Shown one piece after another: positions 37,876-49,900 of a stretch of DNA of 64,000 nt. Made by a program: the position numbers and the translations under genes. The DNA comes from Quercus robur (Eukaryota > Streptophyta > Magnoliopsida > Fagales > Fagaceae), in the NCBI RefSeq assembly GCF_932294415.1, contig NC_065544.1, positions 35,210,310 through 35,274,309 on the forward strand, written 5' to 3'. The notes beneath the pieces are model-generated. The model made no database searches. It had not been told where the DNA came from and worked only from the letters and a program-made list of their open reading frames with translations. The stretch's first letter is position 1, and each line of letters opens with the position of its first letter.

Positions 37876-38210
37876 TTTAAATTTTAAATTTTAATATATG
37901 AGTAATAGAAATTCATTTAACAAATGCATAAATAAAGCGCTATCCTAGTACACGGGATGTATATAAATATTGCAGAGAAAAGCAACAAGGAACAGAGAGA
38001 AAAACTTAACAACTGAAAAGAAGTCATCTAAAAAGTCCATGAAGGTAGTTAGGGAGAAATGATAGGAATTGGAAGTCTACTTGTATAACTGTATAAGGCC
38101 TTGAGAAAGAGAAACTTAAAATGTGGCAAAGGTAACTCCTTTCCCTCAAAAGAGCAACAATTCTTCTCAATGATTCCGCTCTTCCTTAAGACATCACATG
38201 AGGTATGAAG
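37290..38210. other. PPR 3' UTR and intergenic DNA with a (TA)n tract
   Basis: A likely 3' UTR follows the stop codon. An uninterrupted (TA)n microsatellite lies at about 37847-37872, then taaattttaaattttaaat. Nothing else was recognised. Confidence 0.6.
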
Positions 38211-39138
38211 GAGCTATCATCCTGCAGAGAATGTGGTAAAGAGAGTAAATTCTTTTGCTTTATTATTCTATTAGTACATACACTCTGCAGTTAGAAGTTC
38301 TTTTCTGGACAATTATTGTTGCTGTTATATTTGCAGACTGCTACATCATCAGACTTCTGAATGTTTTGTTTTTTCCTGTCATGCTTATTTGGATTTTGGA
38401 GCCATGCAGGGGATAAATTGATTCAAAAGCCAGAAATGTTGTGTTCTGTGGCTAGTGAGTGCAAGAAATGCTTGCAGCAGGATGTTAGATACGAGTTAGC
38501 ATGATTAGAAATGGTTGTAATCATACTTTCTAAGAGTTCATGACACAAGTATCTACCTGCCTTAGAGGATTTTGTTAATTCCAGAAAATTTTCCATTTCA
38601 CGGGGATATAATTCTGTTAGAAAAATCTGTATTTGAAATTTTGGGCATTTTCTTGGATTATTCAAGTCATTTTTGTATTTTATCATTTGACATTCACTAT
38701 TGGTGCATTTTTAGAGCATTTGCTTCTTGTTGATTTTATCCCTAATGAATATGGAATTTCTAATTCTTTCTTGTTCAGATAGTGGTTCACTGATATCCAG
38801 AAAATGCCAACAACAAATATGGGCATATATAATACTGCTGGTTTTGTCACCTTTGATGATTTCGACCAGTTGACGTCTGTTCATGTTAACTCTAGGGATG
38901 AACTTTTTCTAGCAAGTGGGTACTCAAGAAATGTTGCATAGTATTTGTATGACATAAACAGTGGAAGATGCTTACAGGTGTTCACTGATATGCATCGAGA
39001 GCATATTAATGTTGTGAAGTTTGCCAACTATTTTCCCTCACTTTTTGCTGTACTGCTTGCTTCAAGCTCTAGGGGAAATGTATGTGACGGTTTACTTTTC
39101 TCCAGATGATCATTATCTTCTTGTGTCAGCTGTGGACA
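38211..39138 (+). pseudogene. Truncated copy of DHU1-like intron 5 and exon 6
   Basis: The segment repeats 9840-10840 at high identity, starting at cctgcagagaatgtgg and ending at tgtgtcagctgtggac. It keeps intron sequence, so it is a DNA-level copy and not a processed one. It is dead: about 36 bases including the exon 6 acceptor are gone, ten bases are missing after ggttcactga, a few extra bases follow gaaatgttgcat, and about 60 bases covering the WDLR box are deleted. At its right end it joins directly to copy B of the TXNDC9-like promoter duplication. Confidence 0.9.
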
Positions 39139-40129
39139 AAAGAATTCATCCAAAAAATGGCTCAAACACTAATAACGACATGAAAGAGTAAAATAAAATA
39201 CAAAGAATGTGTATATTTACTGTCATCCAAGTCCAAAAGTGATTCAGAAAAACTAATAATGTCTTTCATGACCAAAAGAAAATTAAAAACAAAATGATGA
39301 CAACAAATAATTAACAAGATAATCAATGACAAGGTGCTAAGGAGAAAATTCCTAAAGTATACACTTCTATAAGATTAAGGAGTGCATTTATCCATAGAAG
39401 AAGAAGGCATACCATATTTTTCCATACTATTTCCTGTAGCATTTCTTTTTCTTTTTTTCTCTTAGACTCTTAGTAACCTTCAATTCTAAATAACTCCACA
39501 TTTGAATCTCAAATTTTTATTGTATTTGTTAATTTGTAATTATGCTCATCTTTGTTAATTATTAATTGTGTTGGGCAATTGGTAATTTCATTGCGGTGGA
39601 AGGCTTGACTGATTGTTTTTTTGTTGTTGGTTTTTAAATTTTCTTTGAAGAGAAGGATCGAGTAAAAAAAAAAAACACGTGCTTAACATTTCATCAAAAT
39701 TTTTTTTTTTTGGTGGGAGACACTAAAAAAACCAATTTTGATTACAAATTCTCAAAACACTCTAAAAAAAAATAATTTGTAAACACAAAATCTAAAATAA
39801 CATACCAATTGTATCAACGTTTCTAATTTTCATTGGGTTTGATTTACTTACTTATTTTCTAATATAAAAAAAATATGCTAGCTTAATTATTTGAAAAATA
39901 AATTAGACAAAATTGCAACTAAAAGAGAATTGTTATATTCACAAAAAATTCTTAATGGTAAGTTGTTACTAGTTATTATTAGCGGGTAAAAAAATAATTT
40001 CAATAGTAAATTTAAATTAGAACTAGAAATAACTTATATTTAAGATTTATTGTGAGTATCAAAAAGATTTACTGTGAAAATGTTATAAAATTGTTATAAA
40101 CATTTTATATATACATATATATATATATA
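39139..40129 (+). repeat. Segmental duplication, copy B, left part
   Basis: Matches 30188-30369 followed directly by 31543 to about 32335. It lacks the 1.17-kb insertion of copy A. It continues at 46576 after the LTR element and leads into the intact TXNDC9-like gene. Confidence 0.88.
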
Positions 40130-40916
40130 TGTGGGGCCCAACAGTTTATGGGCCAGACCCACTTGCTCATGGGAAGTCCAAAGGCCCAAGCCGAAAAAGA
40201 TTATGGCCCAAGCTCAAAAATATAAGGCAAAAAATAGCCCAGAGATGCAGCCGAGGACAGTTTAGTCCTCGGCAGACCCAAAGCTCCCTTGAGAAGAGGG
40301 GTAAAAAAGAGGTATAGGAACAAATCTGTAAGGAGATCTAAAATATCTTGGGAAAGTTACCCTTACTACCCTTCCCAGATAAGACTCTGCACCTAACAGA
40401 GTCGTATTCTTCAGCTTTATCAACCATCCCCAACAATTCTGGGATTAGACTGACGGGACAAATATCAGTCTTGTAAAGGTTGACCCTACACGTGGACGAA
40501 GGACAGCGAACGCAAGCTAGTATAAAAGAAAAGGTAAGTAAATTTGAAAAGGAGGCCCCAAGAAAAATGAGGGACTTCCATCCCACCTGGAGGGGAAAGA
40601 CTCCATGGATGAAAACATCTTAACAACTTATGCACATCACAGAAAAAACCCACCGTTGGGTAACCAGGGTAAGACCTTAATGATCCTCGAACCAAGTCCG
40701 AGGAGACCAACCCCGCAGGATACGAAGCTATAGGGTTTAAATGCTCAAACCCAACTCCTTTTTCTACATGAATTCCTCTAAAATCAAGACCGGACCATCG
40801 CCCCGTGATCAAAGGCAAGCCTTTCAAGCCCACTCTCTACAAATCATATTGTGAGGGATCATTCATGTACGAGCCCAACATCATTATTGGGCCGTTAAAA
40901 AAATCGTGTCCCTACA
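40130..40916. repeat. 5' LTR (787 bp)
   Basis: TG...CA ends. It contains gcccaa-rich motifs at 40137-40215 and 'gcagccgaggacagtttag'. About 1.5 percent different from the 3' LTR by eye. Confidence 0.92.
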
Positions 40917-40917
40917 A

Positions 40918-40936
40918 TTGGCGCCGTCTGTGGGAA
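40918..40936. other. Primer-binding site
   Basis: ttggcgccgtctgtgggaa starts one or two bases after the 5' LTR. TGGCGCCGT fits the complement of the 3' end of plant tRNA-Asp; the remainder matches only partly. Confidence 0.65.
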
Positions 40937-41167
40937 GGCTTGCGCGTTGGCACAGGTGGCGTTCTAGTCAACTCTCTAGCAAGCAGAGATTCGCGGGTTT
41001 TCCCCCATCTCCGGCGACATGCAGTTGTTATTCCGACATAAACTTGTGCCAGGGCTTACGTCCTGTAGCGCCAACGGCACGGGCAGCTCTAGGGGCTTCC
41101 GACCCCAAGTCAGCTCTCCCCGCCATGGTCAAGGGGCTGACCTGCGAAAAAGCAAATAAGTACAAAA

Positions 41168-42370
41168 AAGTACTCAAAAAAGTTTTGGACAGAACCAAGG
41201 CCTTGCATGGTCCTCGGACTCAAGCCTATGGGGAAACCAAGTACTCAAAAAGTTTTGGACAGAACCAAGACCTTGCATGGTCCTCGGACTCAAGCCTATG
41301 GGGAAACCAAGTACTCAAAAAGTTTTGGACAGAACCAAGGCCTTGCATGGTCCTCGGACTTAAGCCTATGGGGAAACCAAGTACTCAAAAAGTTTTGGAC
41401 AGAACCAAGGCCTTGCATGGTCCTCGGACTCAAGCCTATGGGGAAACCAAGTACTCAAAAAGTTTTGGACAGAACCAAGGCCTTGCATGGTCTTCGGACT
41501 CAAGCCTATGGGGAAACCAAGTACTCAAAAAAGTTTTGGTCAGAACCAAGGCCTTGCATGGTCCTTGGACTCAAGCCTATGGGGAAACCAAGTACTCAAA
41601 AAGTTTTGGACAGAACCAAGACCTTGCATGGTCCTCGGACTCAAGCCTATGGGGAAACCAAGTACTCAAAAAGTTTTGGACAGAACCAAGGCCTTGCATG
41701 GTCCTCGGACTTAAGCCTATGGGGAAACCAAGTACTCAAAAAGTTTTGGACAGAACCAAGGCCTTGCATGGTCCTCGGACTCAAGCCTATGGGGAAACCA
41801 AGTACTCAAAAAGTTTTGGACAGAACCAAGGCCTTGCATGGTCTTCGGACTCAAGCCTATGGGGAAACCAAGTACTCAAAAAAGTTTTGGTCAGAACCAA
41901 GGCCTTGCATGGTCCTCGGACTCAAGCCTATGGGGAAACCAAGTACTCAAAAAGTTTTGGACAGAACCAAGGCCTTGCATGGTCCTCGGACTCAAGCCTA
42001 TGGGGAAACCAAGTACTCAAAAAAGTTTTGGACAGAACCAAGGCCTTGCATGGTCCTCGGACTCAAGCCTATGGGGAAACTAAGTACTCAAAAAGTTTTG
42101 GACAGAACCAAGGTCTTGCATGGTCCTCGGACTCAAGCCTATGGGGAAACCAAGTACTCAAAAAGTTTTGGACAGAACCAAGGCCTTGCATGGTCCTTGG
42201 ACTCAAGCCTATGGGGAAACCAAGCACTTAAAAAGTTTTGGACAGAACCAACGCCTTGCATGGTCCTCAGACCCAAGCCTATGGGGAAACCAAGTACTCA
42301 AGAAGTTTTGGACAGAACCAAGGCCTTGCATGGTCCTCGGACCCAAGCCTCTGGGGAAACCAACTACTTA
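41168..42370. repeat. 70-bp tandem array, 17 units
   Basis: Units of 70 bp (71 where an extra A occurs) contain aagttttggacagaacca, ccttgcatggtcctcggact and ctatggggaaaccaag. The anchor 'cttgcatggtc' recurs every 70-71 bp from about 41202 to 42325. Variant bases show that a block of five units (41232-41582) was copied as a whole (offset 351 bp). All three + strand frames of the unit lack stops, so long frames up to 441 codons arise. The longest starts with GTG and not ATG, and I do not regard them as genes. Confidence 0.95.
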
Positions 42371-42902
42371 TAAGGAAAAACTACATTACAGGGACCTTAG
42401 GATTTATCCAAGGAAAACTCTCCACTAGCAATTGGGGTAGTTCCTAAATTGCGAGGATTCTCAAGTCTGGTTTCGAATCTTCAGCACCAAAGGGATCGAT
42501 GCGATATATAGAGCAATATGTCGCCTGAAAAACGATCGGGGTTCCCTACTGCTCAGTCAACTCCTCGGGTGGATTATTTAGAGATTATCATTCTCGGACG
42601 ATATTCTCGCACTTATCACAGAATATTCAGTTGTTACCTCGGTTAGTTTCCTAAGTTTAACTTACTACGAATTATCGTTGTAATGCCTGGTAGTGTTGGT
42701 AAATTAGAATTAGTTGGATTATGTTTCAAGGTTTCCTGCTCTAATTATCATTGAAGAAACACACACATAGAGCACACCCTTTCACAAAATAGTGTTGCAA
42801 AAAGAATAGTATTCAAAACAAATAAATAAATTCCCATTTTTTACTAAAACAAAGTAATAGTACAGCGTACAATGAAAAGCTGGAATCAGCTTATGTCAAA
42901 AC

Positions 42903-43065
42903 TTACTACATAATTGAAAAGGAAGATACAAGAGAATAAGGCAAAGCCGAGGAGGCAGTACAGACGAGAGGTTGGCTTCTAAAGCTAACCACATAATCAA
43001 AAGGAAAGATACAAGAGAATAAGATAAAGCCGAGGTGGTGGCACAGAGGAGAGGTTGGCTACTGC
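42903..43065. repeat. Two-copy repeat, about 80 bp, inside the LTR element
   Basis: ggaagatacaagagaataag and gagaggttggct recur about 83 bp apart, with small differences (gaggcagtacagacg against gtggtggcacagagg). Confidence 0.75.
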
Positions 43066-43916
43066 TTCAAGACCTTGTTCTTCCTCAATGCTTTTACATG
43101 CCCATAACTCAGGCAGCAAAAGAACCCAGCTTCAGGCTAGCGTAGCTGAAGAAAAGGTGCATGAAACCCAACTTGAGTCTCACACCGCTGAAGGAAAGGT
43201 GCAGGGAGTCGGAAGTTGAGGAACTTTCACCAAAAATTTGCCTGCAACAAGGCAGAGGCGATGATGGCGGAGAATCTTTCTTTTGACACACCAAAATTCT
43301 GGCATGAACAGAACCTGCTTCGGATTTTGACTAAAAGGGGGAGAAACACCCTTTCCCCTCTGTCGAAACGGAATATTCTCTTGAATTTATGCCTCCTTTG
43401 CCCGTACCTCACTATTTTGAGTCTCAGGAGGACACGGCGCCTCTGTAGCGGAGAGAGTTCCTTTTCCCCAACCCTCGCCTCAAACATGTTATGCTAAGGG
43501 AGGATAGCACCGGATATGGGAGTTGTGATTTGGGAGGAAACTGCAGGATTTGTGCGTAGGTAAAGCAACTTTCTCTCCTATTTATTTAAAAAGATAAGGT
43601 GGTGGCATTTAATTCACGCAGCGTCCCAAGGAACGCTACAGACAAAATGGCTCTGGCTCAATTTCCAACGTCACCTGCAACCATGAGATTAAAGGAGCCT
43701 CGTGAAGGCGCACCTCGAACACTGGGACGCCAAAGAGTACCGCGTGACCAAAGACTGCAGAAATACCTCTTAATTTGTGGGCCTAGTGAATTCGCGGCCC
43801 AGACCCGTTCTACATGGGGACCCAGGGACTAGGGCCCACGTCGAGAAATAGCCGTTGCCGAGGACAACCTCCTGCTCGGCACCTCGTGAAATACCTGAGG
43901 AAAGGGAGAAACTGAA

Positions 43917-44215
43917 CTCAAAAAAGTTTTGGACAGAACCAAGGCCTTGCATGGTCCTCGGACTCAAGCCTATGGGGAAACCAAGTACTCAAAAAGTTTT
44001 GGACAGAACCAAGGCCTTGCATGGTCCTCGGACTCAAGCCTATGGGGAAACCAAGCACTCAAAAAAGTTTTGGACAGAACCAAGGCCTTGCATGGTCCTC
44101 GGACTCAAGCCTATGGGGAAACCAACTACTTGGACGACAAAATTAGGTTTTGGACAGAGCCAAGGCGTTGCGAAGTCCTCGGACTCAAGCCTATTGGGAC
44201 GCCAACTACTCGGAT
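43917..44215. repeat. Second cluster of the 70-bp repeat, three units and a degenerate fourth
   Basis: Three units nearly identical to those of the main array, anchored at 43945, 44015 and 44086, and a diverged fourth near 44150-44215. Unique DNA of about 1.5 kb separates the two clusters. Confidence 0.9.
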
Positions 44216-44755
44216 GGGGAAAGTCCTCGGCTCAAATACTGTAAAATGTTAAGGCCAATAAAAGTGTTAGGATGATGGCGAGAAGCCTCACCATTCGGTA
44301 GCCTAAGGGGGCTGTTCATTTTTGCGGGTGATATGTCTTCGGATGATTACTTCCTACACCGCATAGAGTATCTAGTTCTAATCTCGGCATTGTTTCGGGC
44401 AAGTATCGTTATTCACAGGTACGCATGGCCATGTCAAACGATTCTATTAAAGTTATGGTGACATCTTTTTATTAGCAAGTATTTTGGCCTTAGTTGTCAT
44501 TGATTCAAATGCTATATTATTGTGCCGAGCAGCGCTTGCAAATTTGTAAAAACATAGACAGAACATGCAAAGTAAAATAACAACAATTCTTATTAATATG
44601 AAAAATTATTACAACGTACAAAGAAGGGCTTGAACAAGCCTATACAAAAGGTGAATTGCCGAAGCAACGGTAACATCCGCAATACAGATAAATAAACAGT
44701 CGGGTGTCTTTTAAACTCGTCTTCAAAGTCTCTTTAATCTCTGCCTCAGTATTGC

Positions 44756-45035
44756 CCATATTGAGAGAAGAACATTCTTTGGAAAAAGATGAAGGAGAAG
44801 GAAGAAGAAGATGAAGGAGAAGGAAGAAGAGGATGGAGGAGATGAATGAGGAAGATGGAGGAGATGAATGAGGAAGATGGAGGACATGAGTAAAAGAAGG
44901 AGGAGAAGAAGAGGGAAGAGATGAAAAGAAAGAGAAAGGAGCAAAAGAGAGAGAAGGAAAAGCACCAGGATGGATCTGGTGGTGGAAAGAAGAAGAAAGA
45001 GAGGCAAAGGGAGGCGCCAGTGAACGAAGAGAGAA
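44756..45035. repeat. Purine-rich tract in the LTR element
   Basis: Almost only A and G on the + strand (gaaggagaaggaagaagaag type) with short direct repeats such as gaggagatgaatgaggaaga. The minus-strand frames of about 110 codons rich in Ser, Leu and Phe are artefacts of this composition. Confidence 0.8.
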
Positions 45036-45774
45036 AGAAGCAGGGGCACTTAGTCCCTGCCCCAGTCCTGACTCCTAACACACTGGTGCCATGTTAGATA
45101 TGCTTATGAGGGAGCGGGTGGTACTGATAATGTGTGTCCTCGGCTCAGTCACGCTGAAAGTGTGACGTGACGAGCCCCTGCTTCGGATTTTGGCTGAAAG
45201 GAAGGCGAGACAAATCTTGAGTCTCCGCCATCCTTGCCCTGACCGAGCCATTTCGAGCTTCGTTAGAACATGGTGTTTCAGGGAGGGGAATGGTTTTTTC
45301 ATTGCCTATTACTACGGTGAGTGTATTTCAGGTTAAGGTATAGCCGGAGAGTAAAAGTAAACTCCAGAAGGAATCTAAGGGTTTCAAATTTTGGGGGGAT
45401 TAAAGGGATTCATCTGTGGGAGAAACAACTTTTGTTTCTTCTCTTTATATAGGGGACGAAGAAGAGAGTACTTAATGTGCTCAGATCTCCAAAGAAATCT
45501 GCAAACAAGAATACGCCCGTTTCATTCCCCCACGCCATCAAAAACCGTTGAATCTGGGAGGTCTCGTAAAGGGAAGATATTAAAGACGCGCTTCGGATAA
45601 CCAAACGGCATAAACGCATCGTACGCCAATTAAGGGGAACATCTTGTAGACAGGTACACTCCCTGGGCAGGTGAAGAGTCGCCAGCGTCAGTCAATGGAT
45701 GAATTAAATGAGCCATAATAAAGGCTTGGTATTACCAAAACCCCCATCTCCAACTAGGATGTTGGACAGCAGGG

Positions 45775-45788
45775 TTTTGAGGGGCTAT
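45775..45788. other. Polypurine tract next to the 3' LTR
   Basis: ttttgaggggctat lies directly before the 3' LTR start. The gaggggc core is the likely plus-strand primer site. Confidence 0.6.
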
Positions 45789-46575
45789 TGTGGGGCCCAA
45801 CAGTTTATGGGCCAGGCCCACTTGCTCATGGGAAGTCCAAAGGCCCAAGCCGAAAAAGGTTATGGCCCAAGCTCAAAAATATAAGGCAAAAAATAGCCCA
45901 GAGATGCAGCCGAGGACAGTTTAGTCCTCGGCAGACCCAAAGCTCCCTTGAGAAGAGGGGTAAAAAAGAGGTATAGGAACAAATCTGTAAGGAGATTTAA
46001 AATATCTTGGGAAAGTTACCCTTACTACCCTTCCCAGATAAGACTCTGCACCTAACAGAGTCGTATTCTTCAGCTTTATCAACCATCCCCAACAATTATG
46101 GGATTAGACTGACGGGACAAATATCAGTCTTGTAAAGGTTGACCCTACACGTGGACGAAGGACAGCGAACGCAGGCTAGTATAAAAGAAAAAGTAAGTAA
46201 ATTTGAAAAGGAGGCCCCAAGAAAAAGGAGGGACTTCCATCCCACCTGGAGGGGAAAGACTCCATGGATGAAAACATCTTAACAACTCATGCACATCACA
46301 GAAAAAACCCACCGTTGGGTAACCGGGGTAAGACTTTAATGATCCTCGGACCAAGTCCGAGGAGACCAACCCCGCAGGATACGAAGCTATAGGGTTTAAA
46401 TGCTCAAACCCAACTCCTTTTTCTACATGAATTCCTCTAAAATCAAGACCGGACCATCGCCCCGTGATCAAAAGCAAGCCTTTCAAGCCCACTCTCTACA
46501 AATCATATTGTGAGGGATCATTCATGTACGAGCCCAACATCATTATTGGGCCGTTAAAAAAATCGTGTCCCTACA
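45789..46575. repeat. 3' LTR (787 bp)
   Basis: Same length and ends as the 5' LTR. Downstream, the interrupted copy B of the promoter duplication resumes with atatatatatgaaaatata. Confidence 0.92.
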
Positions 46576-46927
46576 ATATATATATGAAAATATAAAAAAA
46601 CTGCATAAAAAAATAGTACAAAATAAAGAAAAAAACAGAAAAAGAAAAACCCAGCTAAACCAACAATTGGTAACAGGAAAGAAAAAGAAAAGAAGAAGTT
46701 TTGATTAAAAAACGATTTAGAGGGAAATAATATTCAAAATGTTTTAAAACCACCACCACCAGCACCACCAAAAAGAAAGCGAAAGGAAACAAAACAAAAC
46801 GACGTCGTAGTTGTATATTAGCCTTCGCCTTTTGCCCTTCTCCCAAAATCACCATTTCCCTCTCACTCTCGCTCTCACTCTCCTTCTACATACATGCATC
46901 TGAAAGCATTTTCAATATTCCAATAGT

Positions 46928-46931
<4 letters not shown>

Positions 46932-46961
<30 letters not shown>
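46932..46961. repeat. (GA)n microsatellite in the TXNDC9-like 5' UTR
   Basis: An uninterrupted GA run lies about 20 bases before the start codon. Copy A carries a shorter one at 32635-32656. A (CT)n run follows exon 1 at about 47006-47024. Confidence 0.85.
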
Positions 46962-46963
<2 letters not shown>

Positions 46964-46979
46964 TGCCCAATTTCCAACA

Positions 46980-49900
46980 ATGGAGCACCCTAAAGTTCAA
47001 GAGGTATCTCTCTCTCTCTCTCTCTTGATCTCGATCTCGATCTCTATATCTATGTTTATGTGGTTGATTTGATTGTGTTGGTGTTGCGCAGATTATAGAG
47101 AAGCAAGTGCTGACGGTGGCGAAGGCCATGGAGGACAAGCTAGACGAGGAGATCTCAGCACTGGATCGCCTTGACCTCGACGATCTGGAGGTGCTCAGAG
47201 AAAGGAGGCTCCAGCAGATGAAGAAGATGGCCGAGAAGCGGAGCCGTTGGATCTCCCTCGGCCACGGCGAGTACACCGAGATCTTCTCCGAGAAGGACTT
47301 CTTCTCCACCGTCAAGGCCAGCGATCGCGTCGTCTGCCACTTCTACCGCGAAAACTGGCCCTGCAAGGTCCTTTTCCTCATATATTTATTTTATTCATTC
47401 TTTTTTCACTTCAATTCTACATTACATTGTCCTTTTAAACTTTAATATTTGATTATAACAAAAAAAAGAAATCTTAATTATGCGATAATTAATGAGACGA
47501 GCATGTGAACTTAAAAGTAGAGTCTAACAAAAATTGAAGAAACTTTGTTAATTGCTGAATTTGAAATTTAAGAGACATTGCCACTGATCTCAGACTTTAT
47601 GATGGGAAAATGTGCGATTTACCAATGACTAAATAAATTTTATTGAAAGAGATGATTACTTCATGTTCAAAATGAATTATTACAACATATCAAACCAAAA
47701 AACACAAAGTGAGTGTTGGAACAATAAAATAAGGTTACAATGTGGGTTCTGGTTAGTTAAATCAGTAAATTTTCTTATTATCGAATAAGAGATTTGGGGT
47801 TTTGAATCTTGCTTATACCAAAAACTGATTGGTGTTTTGGCATGATGATAACGAGTGTAATTATTATGGAGCGGACATGGTAAGTTGAAATTCTATTGTG
47901 TAAACCAAAAAAAGAAAGAAAGTATAAAACACCTTGCGGGAGGCCAATTTAAACAATGTGTGGATTAATAGGGATTTCAGCTCCCTATCCTCCAAAGTGT
48001 GACTGTTATATTCTCTCCATACTAGCTACTTCAAACATAGCAAAGTAATATTTTAAACCTCTGAAGAGTTTCCTGGACCAATATCTTTACTCAAACAATA
48101 GGATAGCTACTATTGAGGGCACCACCCATTGAACCCCAAACACCCTAAAAACTTCATTTCACAAAGCATAAGTAGTCTCACAATGAAGTAACAAGTGGTT
48201 TATAGACAGAGACCCTCTTGGTGAGGTTATCATAGGTAATAGTCTGATGTAAGACATCTTACCCCAAGCTGCAGTTTGGACAAAGGACATCCTCTTTGGG
48301 GCCTTAACACACCATATACTCTTCATATGGAATGAAGAGGCATTAGTACCTCTAAGAGCCTAGTAAGAATGAACATCAGACTTTGCCACTGCCTTTGCAA
48401 TCTATCACCTTCCTCCTCCCTAGGCACCTGTGAATAAATAAGACCTAAAAAGGAATTCGCCTACTTTAATTCCCAATGCAATTTACATTATTTATTTAAT
48501 TTTTTTAAAGGAAGGATAATAATAGCCATGTGGTTAATTAGAATATGGTATATTCGACATGTTGTCCAGTTCACATTTTATTGGAAACTTGAAAGAATTG
48601 AAATTTGATGACTAGTGAGCTCGTATATGAAGGGACCTTACTGGAAGGTAGGTTTCGATCTAAGAAAAGCACAATTTGTTGTTATATTTATAAAAATGCA
48701 GTGAATATGGATTACGTAAATGTATGTGTATATATGAATTTGAAGAGAGTGGAATCTATGATACTGTATAGAGTTTGGAAAGATTTAAACCTTTAAAAGT
48801 GCAGCTAGTGAACTATGTCTCACTCTCAGTCTTGTTTTAAGATGCCATGCTTTTAAATGGATACAAGCAAAAAGACCATGTTATCAAGCTCATATATGAT
48901 AATGACTCTAAAAATTTAAAGGATGTTGACCTTGTTAATAGACTGACTGAGCAAAATACTTGGTTATTTGTTTAGAGTTTGTTTGTTTTAGCTTAAAACG
49001 TTAGTTTATTTTCATTGCTAACTTATGTACCGCTTTTAAAAACCTTTCTTTTATATAGTTTTTTTTTTTAAACCAAAATAATCTTATCCAAACACGCTCT
49101 TACATAGAATTTTTTTTTGATACTTTTAAACCTTACATTAAAATGATTGCATTGTGGGGAATATTTTCCTTTCAATTCATTCCATGTTCACCCTTTTGGA
49201 AAGTATTGCTTTGTACTGGGTCCTCTTAACTCTTTGATACTTTGGTTCTGTAATTCATATAATACTGCACAGTCACATTAGATAATGTTGTAATGCTGTT
49301 TTCCTAGACTCTTGCAATTTTTGTATTTGATTTCCTTTCCCTTGTTCACTTCCGGTGCACTTGGGTGTTCCTTTTTTTCAATATATCTTATTACTTATCA
49401 AAAAAAAAAAAAAAAATGTTGTAATGCTGTTTAAACATCTTCATATTCTTTCTTATTATTTATAAAAAAAGAATTGTGGTATGTTTTGGTATGGAGTGCA
49501 GTCTCTATATCTTGCATCCTTAACCAAAATTTCCTTAGGAATGAGCATATTATACATGGCCTTGAGCCTTGGCTGCTAAAGGTTGGTGTGGGTATTTGGT
49601 AGGCCTTTGACATGGGATAGAATTGGGACTTATCTATGTGTGCTTGTGGTAGGTCCGGGGTTTGGAGAATTTGAGAATCTAGGGTTAAGGTTCATGAACA
49701 ACTAGGGGGTTGGTGGGGAAATAGGTAATATTATATCTAGGATTGCAAAAAAGGTGAGAAGTCAAGAAACTAAGATCGCATCTACCCACAAGCTGTGAAC
49801 AGGAATGTGAATAGTGATAGAATGCCTAGGAGAAGAGAAAATGTGGGGGGGGGGGGGGGGGGGAAATGCCAAGGTCTAACAAGACTCAATATTTGAAAAT

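Larger units (their letters stand above)
40130..46575. mobile_element. Non-autonomous LTR retrotransposon, 6446 bp
   Basis: Two LTRs of exactly 787 bp bound the element (40130-40916 and 45789-46575). Both start tgtggggcccaacag and end gtgtccctaca, and differ at about a dozen positions by eye. The flanks show a 5-bp duplication, atata (40125-40129 and 46576-46580), in an AT-repeat. A primer-binding-site-like sequence and a polypurine tract are present. The 4.9-kb interior has no gag, protease, RT or integrase frame on either strand; instead it has a 70-bp tandem array, short repeats and a purine-rich tract. It must depend on proteins from a relative elsewhere. It inserted into copy B of the duplicated block, just upstream of the TXNDC9-like gene. 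Confidence 0.92.

Noticed and set aside
40906-42231. Open frame of 441 codons
   Set aside because: It starts with GTG in the LTR and consists of the 70-bp array translated through three frames. All frames of the unit are open, so its length is no evidence of coding.
41168-42370. CRISPR-like array
   Set aside because: The units are contiguous without unique spacers, inside a plant LTR element.
44723-45081. Minus-strand frames of about 110 codons rich in Ser, Leu and Phe
   Set aside because: They are translations of a purine-rich tract on the opposite strand.
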